A DNA stretch of 64,000 nt, from NCBI GenBank assembly GCA_040755055.1, contig JBFMBS010000010.1, positions 54,469 through 118,468 on the forward strand. The letters run 5' to 3'. The stretch comes from DYJK01 sp040755055 (lineage in GTDB: Bacteria; Bacteroidota; Ignavibacteria; Ignavibacteriales; Melioribacteraceae). Position 1 is the stretch's first letter. Each line of letters starts with the position of its first letter. The notes beneath the pieces were generated by a model. The model was not told where the DNA came from and ran no database searches. It saw nothing but the letters and a program-made list of their open reading frames with translations. Shown here in pieces: positions 1 to 9,891 of this stretch. The translations under genes and the position numbers were made by a program.

Positions 1-62
1 CGTTGCTCCATATTGATGGGAATCAAATGGAGGCACCATGAATTACTTATAATTTGTACCCA

Positions 63-1094
63 TCAAAAAGAAACACTAAGCGAAAACTTTTGAACATTAT
101 TTAATCTTCCAAAATCTCCATAGGAATAATCTATTTTCAATCCAACATTTCCCAACAGCGTTTGTTTAATACCGGCACCGAAAGTATATGATTCCTCCGA
201 ATCTTCTAAGAAAAGAGATTTATAACCGCCTCTTACGAAAAACATATCGTTGAATGAATACTCGCCGCCAATATTAACACTTTCATAATTATCACTGGGA
301 TGTGCCGCATCAAAAGCAATCAATAATTTATGCAAATCGGTTTTTATTGGTTCGTAAGCTAAACCGACTCTGAAGTTCAACGGAAGCTCCCATTCCTCTG
401 TCTGCAAATAAGCCGGAATCATATCATTATTACCGGTTGAGTTGGGATCCGGATCATAAAGTACCAAAGCAGAATTTCCATCGAGTTTCATTTTTGTACC
501 AAAGTTTGAAATCGACATTGCAAGTACAATCCCATCGAACGGGGTTATGTATTGGACACCCATATCTACTGCAAAAGCACTTGCGGACATTCTCCACAAT
601 GTTTGTTGAATAAATTTGGGATTAAACCCGATAGAAAAATTATCAGTTAAGTTGATAGCATATGCAATGCTAATTACCATATCATTCGCTTTGAAAGTTT
701 CGCCGGTTCCATCAGGTTTTTCAATAGTGGTTACTTTCATTTCATCCATATCGGAAGCGATAAAACTTACACCCACAGCACCGTAATCACCTAGATTATA
801 AGTTGCGGCAACAAAGTTGTAGCTAATATCAGCGATCCAATCGGTACGTTCAAATATAAGACCAACACCTTTTACTTTTGTGATACCGGCCGGATTCCAG
901 AAAATTGCGCTTGGATCATCTGCGGCAGCAACAAATGCGCTGCCCATTCCCGATGCACGTGCACCTTGACTAATAGATAAGAACGGAGCAGCAGTTGTAC
1001 CTCGTTTAGATACATTTGATACAAACTGTTGTGCCGATGATAAACCGGCAGCAATTAAAATTATCAAAACTACTTTTATTATATATGATTTCAT
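63..1094 (-). CDS. PorV/PorQ-family outer membrane protein
   Basis: A 343-residue protein with a signal peptide ending near SSAQQF and a predicted outer membrane beta-barrel ending in SLSVSF. The segment GARASGMGSAFVAAADDPSAIFWNPAGIT (about residues 43-72, quoted in parts: GARASGMGSAF, DDPSAIFWNPAG) is the hallmark of PorV/PorQ and related UPF0164 proteins. In T9SS, PorV shuttles sorting-domain cargo from the translocon to the surface attachment complex. It is the last gene of a unit with the large sorting-domain protein and the TonB receptor upstream (14-16 bp gaps), so it is probably a dedicated partner of that pair rather than the housekeeping PorV. The family call is firm; the partner role is inferred. 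Confidence 0.8.
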   Translation of the reverse strand: MKSYIIKVVLIILIAAGLSSAQQFVSNVSKRGTTAAPFLSISQGARASGMGSAFVAAADDPSAIFWNPAGITKVKGVGLIFERTDWIADISYNFVAATYNLGDYGAVGVSFIASDMDEMKVTTIEKPDGTGETFKANDMVISIAYAINLTDNFSIGFNPKFIQQTLWRMSASAFAVDMGVQYITPFDGIVLAMSISNFGTKMKLDGNSALVLYDPDPNSTGNNDMIPAYLQTEEWELPLNFRVGLAYEPIKTDLHKLLIAFDAAHPSDNYESVNIGGEYSFNDMFFVRGGYKSLFLEDSEESYTFGAGIKQTLLGNVGLKIDYSYGDFGRLNNVQKFSLSVSF

Positions 1095-1108
1095 TTCTCT
1101 CCTCCGCC

Positions 1109-4100
1109 CTATTTAATTACCGCAAATTTGCCAATATGTTCGCCTATACCTGGTGCATCAACATGATATATGTAAAGTCCGTAAGCTATATCCATACCAT
1201 CATCAGAAACAAGGTTCCAGGAGAGGGAACCGTCGCTTGGTCCCGAATCCTTATTCAGTGTTTTAATAAGTGCGCCGGTAATAGTATAAATTCTTATTGT
1301 GCATTGTGCCGGTAAGTGAATAAAATCCAATCTTCTTTCACCTCTGCCGGTTTGTCCGAAATTTCTCTTTTCCCAGGCGGCTGCGCTTATATAAGGATTA
1401 GGAACAACTCCTACATCGCTTAATTCCGTCTTTGCAACTTCCTGATCAATTTTGGCTGACTTGGTCGAGAAGACAAAATTATCGCCGGTCTGAAACGGTT
1501 TTGCAATTTTGATTCTATATATGTCGCCCGGTTCAGGTGGGAACCAGAAAGTACCGGAAGCTCCGCGGTATTGAACACGCCATGTAAATTTAGCATTGGC
1601 AAATGTTTCGGCTCCAACATACTCAAGAATAACAATGTCATCACCGGCTTCGAACAATTTATTATTATTGTTATCGAACACTTCAACTTTAACATCCGTG
1701 CCGCGCGTAATATTACGAGCTTTAAAGGGAATATCGATGTTTGAGTACGGTGTCTTGATTGTAGTTCCTCTCGGCAGCCATTCAAGTTCGTAATCCGCCG
1801 GCCATTTTACATTTCGTGTTGGAGAACTTGCATCAGCAATTACTGAGATTTCAAAATTAGAAACACCAACAACCCAGCCGGTTTCATTTGTTTTAGGTGC
1901 AATTGTTGTATCATTTTTTATTGCTACAGCAATACCATCAAACGGCGGACTGAATTTGCCGCTATTAAAATCAGACGAGTCAATTCTTTCACCTATCTGT
2001 TCTGTAGTTCCCCCATAAGTTCGTGTTATTGTATAAGATGTAGTTTTGTACTTTTGTTCATTACCGCCGGAAGCAAATTCAATTTTATATGATGCGTTTT
2101 CTTTAATTTGTGCCGGGTCTAAAACAATTACATTTAAACTTCCCGTTCCTAATCCGCTCGTAACATTATCAACATCACCCGAAATTTCCGGCGGTATATA
2201 ACCGGCAACCGGCGCATTAGGTATAACCACCGCGCAGTTCTGATCGATAAACGTAACGTTGCCAACTAAATCTTCCGAAATAATTTTAGTAGTTTCTTGC
2301 GGTGTTAAGCCTTTAGTACCAAAATTTGGATCACCCTGATCGTAAGCTGCAACCGAATAATAGTATCTCATTCCGTTTGAAACAGTTGTATCTATGTAAG
2401 AATGTTCTATACCAGTATCGTTACCTCTCCAGAAATGAGCGCCGTTAACACCAACCGGGTCGGGCCCTTTAATGCCGTTCTTCAAATCAAATTGCACTAA
2501 CGGCTTCCAATATTTTGCTTCGCCTTTTGAATCCGTAATTACTTTTATATCATTAAATGCCGGTTCCTGGCTTCTATATATTAAGTATCCTTCAAAATCT
2601 TGTTTATAGCCAAGGAATGGATCCACAGATTTTTCGGCTACATCATCCCAGAATAAAAATACTTTTTTATCACCGGCTATTGCTGTTAATGTCGCTTTGT
2701 TTGGTGGTTTAGCAAAATTATAGTTTGCGTTGTAAATCTCTTGGACGGTCTCTTTGTTGAATACCATATCCTCGTAATCCGATCCAAAAACAAGTGCAAC
2801 AGAGAATCTTTCTCTTCTGTAAAGTTTAAGTGGAAATGCACCCGAACCAAAAAGTATTTGGATATTCGAGTTCTGGATAGCGGTATCAAAAGCACCTCTA
2901 TTCATTTTGCGCCATATAACTTCATCATTCTTAGGCCATATAGCGTTCGGTCCTTTATTAGATAATCTTTCAATTGCCAAACTTGTCAAACCAATCTGGT
3001 CCGATTCATCTTTGTCGGTTGCATCAAATTTAGGTTCACCATCTGTCGGCACTCCATCACCTTCGCCTTCATCCGGTCCATTATACTGTAAATCAAGCGG
3101 ACCAACACCATCTTTGCCAACATCATTGTTAAGAGGTTCATTAAGGTCCCTATCCCACACACCATTACCATTAACATCGGTAAAGCCGACCCAATCCCCG
3201 TCATTATCAATTCCATCATCTCTTTTTTCATCGGTCAAACCGTCTTCATCATTATCAACACCGTCAAAACCATCACCGGGACTTTCAAGGAATGCATATC
3301 CTACATAACCGGTTTTCCAATTATTAGGCGGTGCTTTGCCGTCTTTATCAAAAGCATAAGCTATATCAAGGTAAGTATCGTAAGATGCATTATCATCACC
3401 ATTATCATTTACACCGCCAACACCGGTATCGCAATAAAAACCAAAGAAGGTTGTATCATAATCAAAGTCCGATAGATTGATAATATCGAAATGCCAGAAA
3501 ATAATATCCTCGGCAAGTACATGCGACCATTGAAAACCGCGGACTTCCATCCTCATAGCAATACCAGCTCTTTCCGGATCGCTTGCAACCGGGTAGAATC
3601 CATACGGCGCTCTGTTAAATTCTTTATCTTTCGAGTCGTCAAGAGCATAAAAAGTTTCATATTCTGCATTCAACACACCGCGTCCAAAATAGCCATACCA
3701 ATAACCGTCCCATGTCGCATCAATAAGCGGCAGAACTTTAGGCCATTCATCGGGCCAGGTTCTCTTATCACCACTGATAGCCGGCTGTTCTGAATCACCG
3801 GCTGCATAACCCGGTATCGGTTCAACTACCCATAAAGCATTTGAAACCGGATCGTAGTCAACTTCTTCGCGGTATGAAGTCTGTGCCGGGTGAATAATTT
3901 GACCATTGCCCGGTGCAGTAACTGCCGTAGTTACAAGAGGTGTACAACCATCAAGGTAATGATGATCACTGTAAACCGGCCATTCGCCTGATGGACGGTC
4001 GGGCCAATAACCAATTTGTCCATCATTACGGAATAACGTCCGTATCTGGTTCCCATTCATTATCCCTTTTTTACGGTAAGTTTTATCACCGTAGGGATCG

Positions 4101-4192
4101 GTTCTATATTTTGCAACCTGGGTACCATTTTGAGCAATTAACATTCCGCTGAATGATAATATTAATGCTATTAACAAAAATTTACGATTCAT
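1109..4192 (-). CDS. large secreted protein with calcium-type Asp repeats and T9SS-like sorting domain
   Basis: About 1027 residues. I place the start at the second Met run (MNRKFLLIALIL) because GGAG sits 6 bases before it; a start 18 bases upstream is also possible. A signal peptide ends near LIAQ. Around residues 306-399 there is an Asp/Gly/Asn-rich stretch (DNDEDGLTDE, DNDGDW, DVNGNGVWDRD) like thrombospondin-type or dockerin-like calcium loops. A fibronectin-III-like part follows near residue 500. The end carries VVPNPYISAAAW followed by a beta-rich domain ending GKFAVIK, a variant T9SS sorting domain. No catalytic motif was recognised. It lies between a TonB receptor and a PorV-like gene, so it may be a surface ligand-binding protein working with the receptor. 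Confidence 0.7.
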   Translation of the reverse strand: MNRKFLLIALILSFSGMLIAQNGTQVAKYRTDPYGDKTYRKKGIMNGNQIRTLFRNDGQIGYWPDRPSGEWPVYSDHHYLDGCTPLVTTAVTAPGNGQIIHPAQTSYREEVDYDPVSNALWVVEPIPGYAAGDSEQPAISGDKRTWPDEWPKVLPLIDATWDGYWYGYFGRGVLNAEYETFYALDDSKDKEFNRAPYGFYPVASDPERAGIAMRMEVRGFQWSHVLAEDIIFWHFDIINLSDFDYDTTFFGFYCDTGVGGVNDNGDDNASYDTYLDIAYAFDKDGKAPPNNWKTGYVGYAFLESPGDGFDGVDNDEDGLTDEKRDDGIDNDGDWVGFTDVNGNGVWDRDLNEPLNNDVGKDGVGPLDLQYNGPDEGEGDGVPTDGEPKFDATDKDESDQIGLTSLAIERLSNKGPNAIWPKNDEVIWRKMNRGAFDTAIQNSNIQILFGSGAFPLKLYRRERFSVALVFGSDYEDMVFNKETVQEIYNANYNFAKPPNKATLTAIAGDKKVFLFWDDVAEKSVDPFLGYKQDFEGYLIYRSQEPAFNDIKVITDSKGEAKYWKPLVQFDLKNGIKGPDPVGVNGAHFWRGNDTGIEHSYIDTTVSNGMRYYYSVAAYDQGDPNFGTKGLTPQETTKIISEDLVGNVTFIDQNCAVVIPNAPVAGYIPPEISGDVDNVTSGLGTGSLNVIVLDPAQIKENASYKIEFASGGNEQKYKTTSYTITRTYGGTTEQIGERIDSSDFNSGKFSPPFDGIAVAIKNDTTIAPKTNETGWVVGVSNFEISVIADASSPTRNVKWPADYELEWLPRGTTIKTPYSNIDIPFKARNITRGTDVKVEVFDNNNNKLFEAGDDIVILEYVGAETFANAKFTWRVQYRGASGTFWFPPEPGDIYRIKIAKPFQTGDNFVFSTKSAKIDQEVAKTELSDVGVVPNPYISAAAWEKRNFGQTGRGERRLDFIHLPAQCTIRIYTITGALIKTLNKDSGPSDGSLSWNLVSDDGMDIAYGLYIYHVDAPGIGEHIGKFAVIK

Positions 4193-4213
4193 TATCTTCT
4201 CCATTTTCAAAAT

Positions 4214-6916
4214 TTAAAAACCAACACTAAGACCTAAACTAATTCTACGCGGTGTAGAATACATGCCTGGATTCTTAACATATTCATCAATAGTATTCAA
4301 ACCAATAACCGGTGAAGCGAATTGTGTATTAAGATCCGTTGTAGCACGTCCGGTAGATCCATAAACGCCGTACTCGTTCTTTGTATCCAACAAATTATAA
4401 ACAAGTAAAAATGTATTAACATCAAGTCCAAAAACTTTGAACAGCTTATTTGCTTTTAGGTCTAAGTTATAAGTAGTCGGTTTTCTTCCGCCGTTTTCAA
4501 AGCGGACACCTTGTGAATATCTTTGATCTTCAGTGTAAGGCATACCGGAACCGTAACTAAAGATTAAGCCGGCGGTCCAATCCATCGGGTCACCTACTGT
4601 TACCGAGAGATTTAAAGTATGTGTTTGGTCCCAGTTTAACGGCAAGATTTTCTTTGTCACTTCAACCGGCGGATCGGCAGTATTGTTATAGTAAACTGTC
4701 AATGGATCCGAAGCATTGCCTTCTGCTATCTGGTATGTATAATCTAGTTTTGCACTAAAGAAATCTACAAATCTTCTTTCGAGTGTAACTATAAATCCTT
4801 TTACGTTTCCGTAATCTCTGTTAATGTATCTTCCAAATAAAAATCCTTCATAGGTCTCAAGAATTTGCATTCCGAGAAGATTTCTTATATCGCTGTAATA
4901 AACGGTAAGGTCTAAAGAAACATCCGGGAATATTACTTGCTGCAAGCCAAGTTCATATTTAATCGTTTTCTGTGCTTTCAATTCGGGATTACCAATAATA
5001 GATGAAAGTGAAGTTGTTTGATCTATTATGTAATTATAATTTGTGTACAAATTTTCGAAAGAGGGAATCTGGAAAAAGTGTCCGTATGAAAAGTGAATTG
5101 CACCCTTATCGGATATCGGGAAAGAAACGCCAAGGCGCGGACTAACCTGGTATTCACTTTCGGCATCCCTATCAACATTAGCATTCGGGAACAAAGGGTT
5201 ATCCAAAGGATTGCGTAAATCTGACGGCAACGTTGTCTGAGAACTAAAATAATCGAATCTTACACCGGCATTTATTATCATTATATCATATTCCATCTTA
5301 TCCTGGATATATGCAGAGAACTCGATCGGTTTTCTTACATATGTTTGATTGTACTTAGTATTTTCAGCACTGTAACTTAGAATAGGATTACCTAAACTAT
5401 CTATTTGATTTTCAGTTAAGGTGCGCCAATGGTTGTATAATTCGTGCATTCTGTATTCTGCACCTAACTTAACTTTATGTTCTTTCGTTAACTGGGATTC
5501 AAGAGAAAACTGCACCAAGTATGTATTAGTTGATCTTACGTATCTATCTACTTCATTGCCGCCGGACCAATATGTGTAACCGGTAATAGGAGCTCCTTGA
5601 TTAGGACCTACATATTGCGAATCAAAAGGATCATCGTAAAGGTGACCGGCATATTTATGTAAGTTGGCGGAAAATTTTAATGTTGCATATGTACTTTGGG
5701 AAGGAACGTATGAAATCTGGAAATTATTTATTGTATTGGTTCTGTAATGATTTTTTATTCCATCCGGAGTCTGTCTGAGAGCGTGACTGTAGTATTTATT
5801 CCAGTTATCGTCCCAGAAGAAACTGTAAGAAAATTTAAACTGGGAAAGATTATAAGATAACTTCCCGTTGAATGAATATTTTTCATAAGGATTCATCGGG
5901 ATATAAGCACTATCACCGGTATTTTGATTAATATATATTGGGGGATCTTCCGAAATCAATATCGGTGTATTATCCGATGTATTGAAAACTCTTTGTCCGT
6001 ATAAATGTCCGTCATCTCTGTAATACCTACCGGTTAGAAAAAATGTTAAGCCGTCTAAAATTTTTGTTGGACCGCTTAAACTAAATTGATAGTCACGCGG
6101 ACCATCAATATTAAACCTATTTAAATTGTAAAAAATATCAGTATGAGTTGTGTAATAACTGCCAATATAAGCCGAAGCATTTCCTTCGAACCTGGTTCCA
6201 CCATCTTTTGTAACGATATTTACAATACCGGACATAGCTTGGCCATATTCGGCGTTGAAAGTACCGCTTATAACTTCCATCTGTCTGATAGAACTATTTT
6301 CAACTTCAACTGATAGCCCTCCGTTAAAAACATCATTAACCGAGATGCCGTCTATAAGGTAAGCAACTTCGTTGCTTCTGCCGCCTCTAAAATGCCCGTC
6401 AATAACACCGGCTTGCAAATTTATGACCTGGTGAATGTTTTCAACCGGCATCATTTTAATATCTTCTGAAGAGACTATAGCAGAAGTTGATGTTAAATCT
6501 TTTGTGACAAGCGGCTGCTGGGCTTGTACTACAACTTCGCCAAGATTAATTGTAGTTGGTGTGAGATCATAATCCAATCTCGTTGTTAGATCAATTTTGA
6601 TCACAACTTTTTCTACGGTTACTTTGTGATATCCTACCGAACTGATAATTACAGTGTAAACACCCGGGGGTATATTATTGATATAAAAATCCCCCTCAAT
6701 ATCAGCGGCAGCGCCGTAGTTAGTACCTTGCAGTACTACGTTAGCTCCAATTAAAGCTTCACCGGTTTCCGAATCTTTTATTCTTCCGGCAAGTTTACCG
6801 GTTGTACCGGCAAGAAGTGTGGATATCATTGAAAATAACAGCAGTACAATCAATCCAAGGTTAAATGTTTTTCCTCTGCCCAATTTAGCTCCCTCCCGTT
6901 GATTGACTTTACACAT
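4214..6916 (-). CDS. TonB-dependent receptor with carboxypeptidase-like N-terminal domain
   Basis: A 900-residue outer membrane receptor. After the signal peptide comes a carboxypeptidase-regulatory-like beta-sandwich (GKLAGRIKDSETGEALIGANV, about residues 40-120), then a plug domain (DIKMMPVENIHQVINLQAGV, YLIDGISVNDVFNGG, about 150-240) and a long 22-strand-type barrel ending in SLGLSVGF. Such receptors import oligomers or chelates using TonB energy. ATG at 6916 is used here; a TTG at 6883 preceded by GGGAGG at 8 bases would give a tidier signal peptide (MGRGKTFNLGLIVLLLF) and could be the real start. First gene of the unit with the large sorting-domain protein and the PorV-like barrel. Substrate unknown; neighbours suggest a carbohydrate. 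Confidence 0.88.
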   Translation of the reverse strand: MCKVNQREGAKLGRGKTFNLGLIVLLLFSMISTLLAGTTGKLAGRIKDSETGEALIGANVVLQGTNYGAAADIEGDFYINNIPPGVYTVIISSVGYHKVTVEKVVIKIDLTTRLDYDLTPTTINLGEVVVQAQQPLVTKDLTSTSAIVSSEDIKMMPVENIHQVINLQAGVIDGHFRGGRSNEVAYLIDGISVNDVFNGGLSVEVENSSIRQMEVISGTFNAEYGQAMSGIVNIVTKDGGTRFEGNASAYIGSYYTTHTDIFYNLNRFNIDGPRDYQFSLSGPTKILDGLTFFLTGRYYRDDGHLYGQRVFNTSDNTPILISEDPPIYINQNTGDSAYIPMNPYEKYSFNGKLSYNLSQFKFSYSFFWDDNWNKYYSHALRQTPDGIKNHYRTNTINNFQISYVPSQSTYATLKFSANLHKYAGHLYDDPFDSQYVGPNQGAPITGYTYWSGGNEVDRYVRSTNTYLVQFSLESQLTKEHKVKLGAEYRMHELYNHWRTLTENQIDSLGNPILSYSAENTKYNQTYVRKPIEFSAYIQDKMEYDIMIINAGVRFDYFSSQTTLPSDLRNPLDNPLFPNANVDRDAESEYQVSPRLGVSFPISDKGAIHFSYGHFFQIPSFENLYTNYNYIIDQTTSLSSIIGNPELKAQKTIKYELGLQQVIFPDVSLDLTVYYSDIRNLLGMQILETYEGFLFGRYINRDYGNVKGFIVTLERRFVDFFSAKLDYTYQIAEGNASDPLTVYYNNTADPPVEVTKKILPLNWDQTHTLNLSVTVGDPMDWTAGLIFSYGSGMPYTEDQRYSQGVRFENGGRKPTTYNLDLKANKLFKVFGLDVNTFLLVYNLLDTKNEYGVYGSTGRATTDLNTQFASPVIGLNTIDEYVKNPGMYSTPRRISLGLSVGF

Positions 6917-7041
6917 GATAATATATCCTTATGAATGAACCATTAGTTCGGTTTGTTGAAAAATAACAACTCTTAATTCACAATAACTTAATCGGTAATT
7001 TATCTTAATGTGACAGTTAAAAATCTACCTTATCATTTATT

Positions 7042-7096
7042 GTTTACAGCAAAGGTAATCAAAGATAAAACCTCAATAGAACAAAATGCTGTAAAC
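7042..7096. promoter_or_regulatory. promoter region of the TonB-receptor unit, flanked by a 10-bp inverted repeat
   Basis: GTTTACAGCA at 7042-7051 and its exact reverse complement TGCTGTAAAC at 7087-7096 flank a minus-strand Bacteroidota -7 box TATCTTTG (7060-7067). The half-site TGTAAACG resembles half of LacI-family operators (TGTAARCGNTTACA). A -33 TTG is not clean. Inference: a repressor or activator binds both sides of this promoter, leaving a leader of about 135 bases before the receptor start. Confidence 0.4.
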
Positions 7097-7141
7097 GCAC
7101 TAAATACACTATGAAAAAGTCATTCTATATAGACAAAATTC

Positions 7142-7173
7142 AAAGAGTGCGGTAAAAACATACCGCACTCTTT
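7142..7173 (-). terminator. rho-independent terminator after the CBM9-like gene
   Basis: A perfect 13-bp stem AAAGAGTGCGGTA / TACCGCACTCTTT with a 6-base loop lies 10 bases past the stop of the minus-strand CBM9-like gene. The downstream run is only moderately T-rich on the minus strand, but stem length and position make it a confident terminator, separating this gene from the TonB-receptor unit. Confidence 0.8.
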
Positions 7174-7182
7174 TGGAAATAA

Positions 7183-9840
7183 TTATTTAACAAGCATCAT
7201 TTTTTTAACACTCGAGAATGAACCGCTTTCCAATTTATAGAAATAAACACCGGTCGATAGTTTTGAAGCGTTGAAATCAACTGTATAGCTTCCGGTTTCT
7301 TGATGTTTATCTACTAAATTAGCAACAACACGACCGAGGATATCATATATTTTCAATGATACCATTCCGGCTTTTTCAATTGAATAAGTTATTTGTGTTG
7401 TCGGGTTGAACGGATTCGGGAAGTTTTGTGACAATGAATATGTAGCCGGTAAAGTTTCTGTAGGTACATCGGTTGTAACTTGATCATCTTCTAACCAGGT
7501 GTACATCCACAATCTTGTATCATAATAACCGGCATCTTTATTAAATGGCGACCAGAATAACCTTGCTTCTCTGTTTCTCCATTTTTCAGTATTTGTTCCG
7601 CCATCATGATCAAATACACCAAAATCGAATCCTACTTTCCAACCTTTTTTAACATAGATTGTGTCAAGATATTGTTCTTGCGGAGCGTCTCTCTTTGTTG
7701 CAAGATCAATCAAAGGAATTCTGGCTTCTACAATATAACCTGACGGGAATTTTTCTTGCCAATAATAATTGTCACCTGGCAATAATAATTCGTCTGTTTC
7801 TTTATTCCAATGATCTTCTCTTGCTTTCTGTTTATTAAACCGTAAATGATAATCAGGTGTTTTACCATATCTGTAATCTTTTACCGGTGGGTATTCATCG
7901 CTATTGTATAGACTGATAAATAATTCAGTTGCGTCCAATGCCCATGTATCGCCCGGGTAATAAGCGTCATCATCATATACAACATTATCTGTTACATTGT
8001 AAGCTACATACAGATATTGATCATCAATAGCTACGTAACATTCGGCAGAGCAATCGTCATCATTATCAACAACATCACCCTCGCCCAAGAACGCTGTACC
8101 TTCCGATGGTTTTACACTAAATGGTGTAACACCAGCTGTAACCCATTCAGCTAACCCACCATCTGCCTGGAAATTAACAGAGCCAACATGGATGGTTGGA
8201 ATTCCTTTAGCGGCATTAGTTATTGCGCCGGAAGAAAAGACTGCGCCTACGTTTTCAGCTTTATCAATACATCTAATAGCATAATACCAGGTTTGGTTAA
8301 CATCCGTCTTTGGTGCTCTAATTAAATGTTCTACTACTTGAACTCCACCAGATATATTAGAACCTAATGGAGAAACGCCTGGTGCTGTAACATCAGTGAT
8401 TGGATTTTTGCTGAAATAAATATAGTATTTTTCGCCTTCTTCACCCGGTAGGTCTTGCCATGTTACCAAGTTGCTGTATGAAGATGGAACTACAAGCAAG
8501 CTTGATACTGCTTCCGGTGGAACTTCATCAGCATATTTGAAACCGGATTGCTGCATAACATCTAAAAGGATAGTTCCGGTAACCCGTGTAGGAGCTGCAA
8601 ACCCATCTTCAGTTCCCCTTCCGAATAATTCAATTCTAATCTTATAAATGTTTTCCGGTTTAAACTTTCCATCACCGCTGCCGCCCTTTAAAGCAAATCC
8701 ACCTATTGGCGGAAAGCGGTCGGAGGCGCCCATCGGTTTTTCATCAAACGGTAAATAATAACCGATCCAACCGGACGGTTGTGTAAGATCAATACCAATA
8801 TCGGTTATCCATTCTTCGTTACCGCCGCCGCTGTTTTCATCAACAAACACTCTCATAAAATGTCTGCCGGCTTCGCCTACTGCCGGAACAAGATTTTTTA
8901 CAAACAAAATTATTGCTGTTCTTTCTTCAAATTTTTCAGGTTTGGTTACATCTTTTTCAATAGATAGAAAACCACCCCAGCCAAAAGGTGCACTCAGTTC
9001 ATACTCAATTTTCAATGAACCTTCACCTTCAACTTTATCTGTGGTTTCATCTGATAAGGTAATAGCGCCGGCATCTGCGCCAGCCCAGGGCATATTATCG
9101 GGGTTCCAACCAGAAGCAGCTGAATTATCAAATGTGAAAATTGGAGGATAAGCATTGCCGTAAACTGCAAAGCCATCTAATAATACAGTACCAATTGCTG
9201 TCGGATAGTTAGGCCCAACACCGGCACCGGTTGGACTATTAGCATAAACCATTGCAATTTCATAAGAACCGATCTTATGTACTTGCAATTCGCCATCGCC
9301 ATCGCCAAATTGTAATTCGAAACCGGTTGTTCTGTCACCAGTTGCAGCAATTGGAATAGATGCTTGAATCCATTCGCCCGAAGCATCGGCAAAATCAATA
9401 GGAGTATTGGTTAACCAAAGGTCACGGTTTCCTTCATCATCAAATTCTCCCATTTTAAATTCCATAATGAAGCTTCCGTCGCCACTCGATTTAACTACCG
9501 GGGCAGTAACTTTGTACCAGAATTTAATTTCGGTTCCGGCAGATGCATCCATAGTTGGAGAAAAAGGTGATGTACCGGTAACGCGTACTGTGTATCCGCC
9601 CCAACCATCTTGAGCATCAACACGGTAATCAATTTTCATTGAACCGGTGCCTTCGATGTGGTCTGGATCATTGAACAAATTCATATAAGAATTTGTACCG
9701 TTAGTGTAAAAATTTACATCACGTACAGCTGGATCGGGCCAATTGGTGCCAACCGAGTTGTCCATTGGGTCAAAAACCCTTTGAGCACTCGCCGTTCCAG
9801 CCAACACTACTGCAAAAAGAACAAATAGAAGTTTCTTCAT
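7183..9840 (-). CDS. secreted multidomain carbohydrate-binding protein (CBM9-like) with T9SS sorting domain
   Basis: An 885-residue secreted protein with signal peptide ending at TASAQ and a strong Shine-Dalgarno AGGAGAGG before the ATG. Two related jelly-roll halves (about residues 20-210 and 220-435) share the pattern DHIEGTGSMKIDY / DKVEGEGSLKIEY with DGWGGY / FGWGGF, as in glycan-binding modules. A fibronectin-III-like domain follows (about 440-545), then a CBM9/DOMON-type domain (about 550-790: AECYVAIDDQYLYVAYNVTDN, in parts, and EARIPL). Residues 805-885 are a classic type A sorting domain (LSQNFPNPFNP, YDILGRVV, STGVYFYKLESG). No glycosidase motif was seen, so it probably binds polysaccharide on the cell surface. 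It lies 51 bp after the SSS transporter. Confidence 0.75.
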   Translation of the reverse strand: MKKLLFVLFAVVLAGTASAQRVFDPMDNSVGTNWPDPAVRDVNFYTNGTNSYMNLFNDPDHIEGTGSMKIDYRVDAQDGWGGYTVRVTGTSPFSPTMDASAGTEIKFWYKVTAPVVKSSGDGSFIMEFKMGEFDDEGNRDLWLTNTPIDFADASGEWIQASIPIAATGDRTTGFELQFGDGDGELQVHKIGSYEIAMVYANSPTGAGVGPNYPTAIGTVLLDGFAVYGNAYPPIFTFDNSAASGWNPDNMPWAGADAGAITLSDETTDKVEGEGSLKIEYELSAPFGWGGFLSIEKDVTKPEKFEERTAIILFVKNLVPAVGEAGRHFMRVFVDENSGGGNEEWITDIGIDLTQPSGWIGYYLPFDEKPMGASDRFPPIGGFALKGGSGDGKFKPENIYKIRIELFGRGTEDGFAAPTRVTGTILLDVMQQSGFKYADEVPPEAVSSLLVVPSSYSNLVTWQDLPGEEGEKYYIYFSKNPITDVTAPGVSPLGSNISGGVQVVEHLIRAPKTDVNQTWYYAIRCIDKAENVGAVFSSGAITNAAKGIPTIHVGSVNFQADGGLAEWVTAGVTPFSVKPSEGTAFLGEGDVVDNDDDCSAECYVAIDDQYLYVAYNVTDNVVYDDDAYYPGDTWALDATELFISLYNSDEYPPVKDYRYGKTPDYHLRFNKQKAREDHWNKETDELLLPGDNYYWQEKFPSGYIVEARIPLIDLATKRDAPQEQYLDTIYVKKGWKVGFDFGVFDHDGGTNTEKWRNREARLFWSPFNKDAGYYDTRLWMYTWLEDDQVTTDVPTETLPATYSLSQNFPNPFNPTTQITYSIEKAGMVSLKIYDILGRVVANLVDKHQETGSYTVDFNASKLSTGVYFYKLESGSFSSVKKMMLVK

Positions 9841-9891
9841 AATGCCTCTCCTTTTGTTGTTGGTTGATTTATTAAATGTTCATTAAATATG

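Noticed and set aside
2907..3308. Ser/Pro-rich 133-codon plus-strand frame
   Set aside because: It is the reverse of the Asp-rich calcium-loop repeats, which explains its odd composition.
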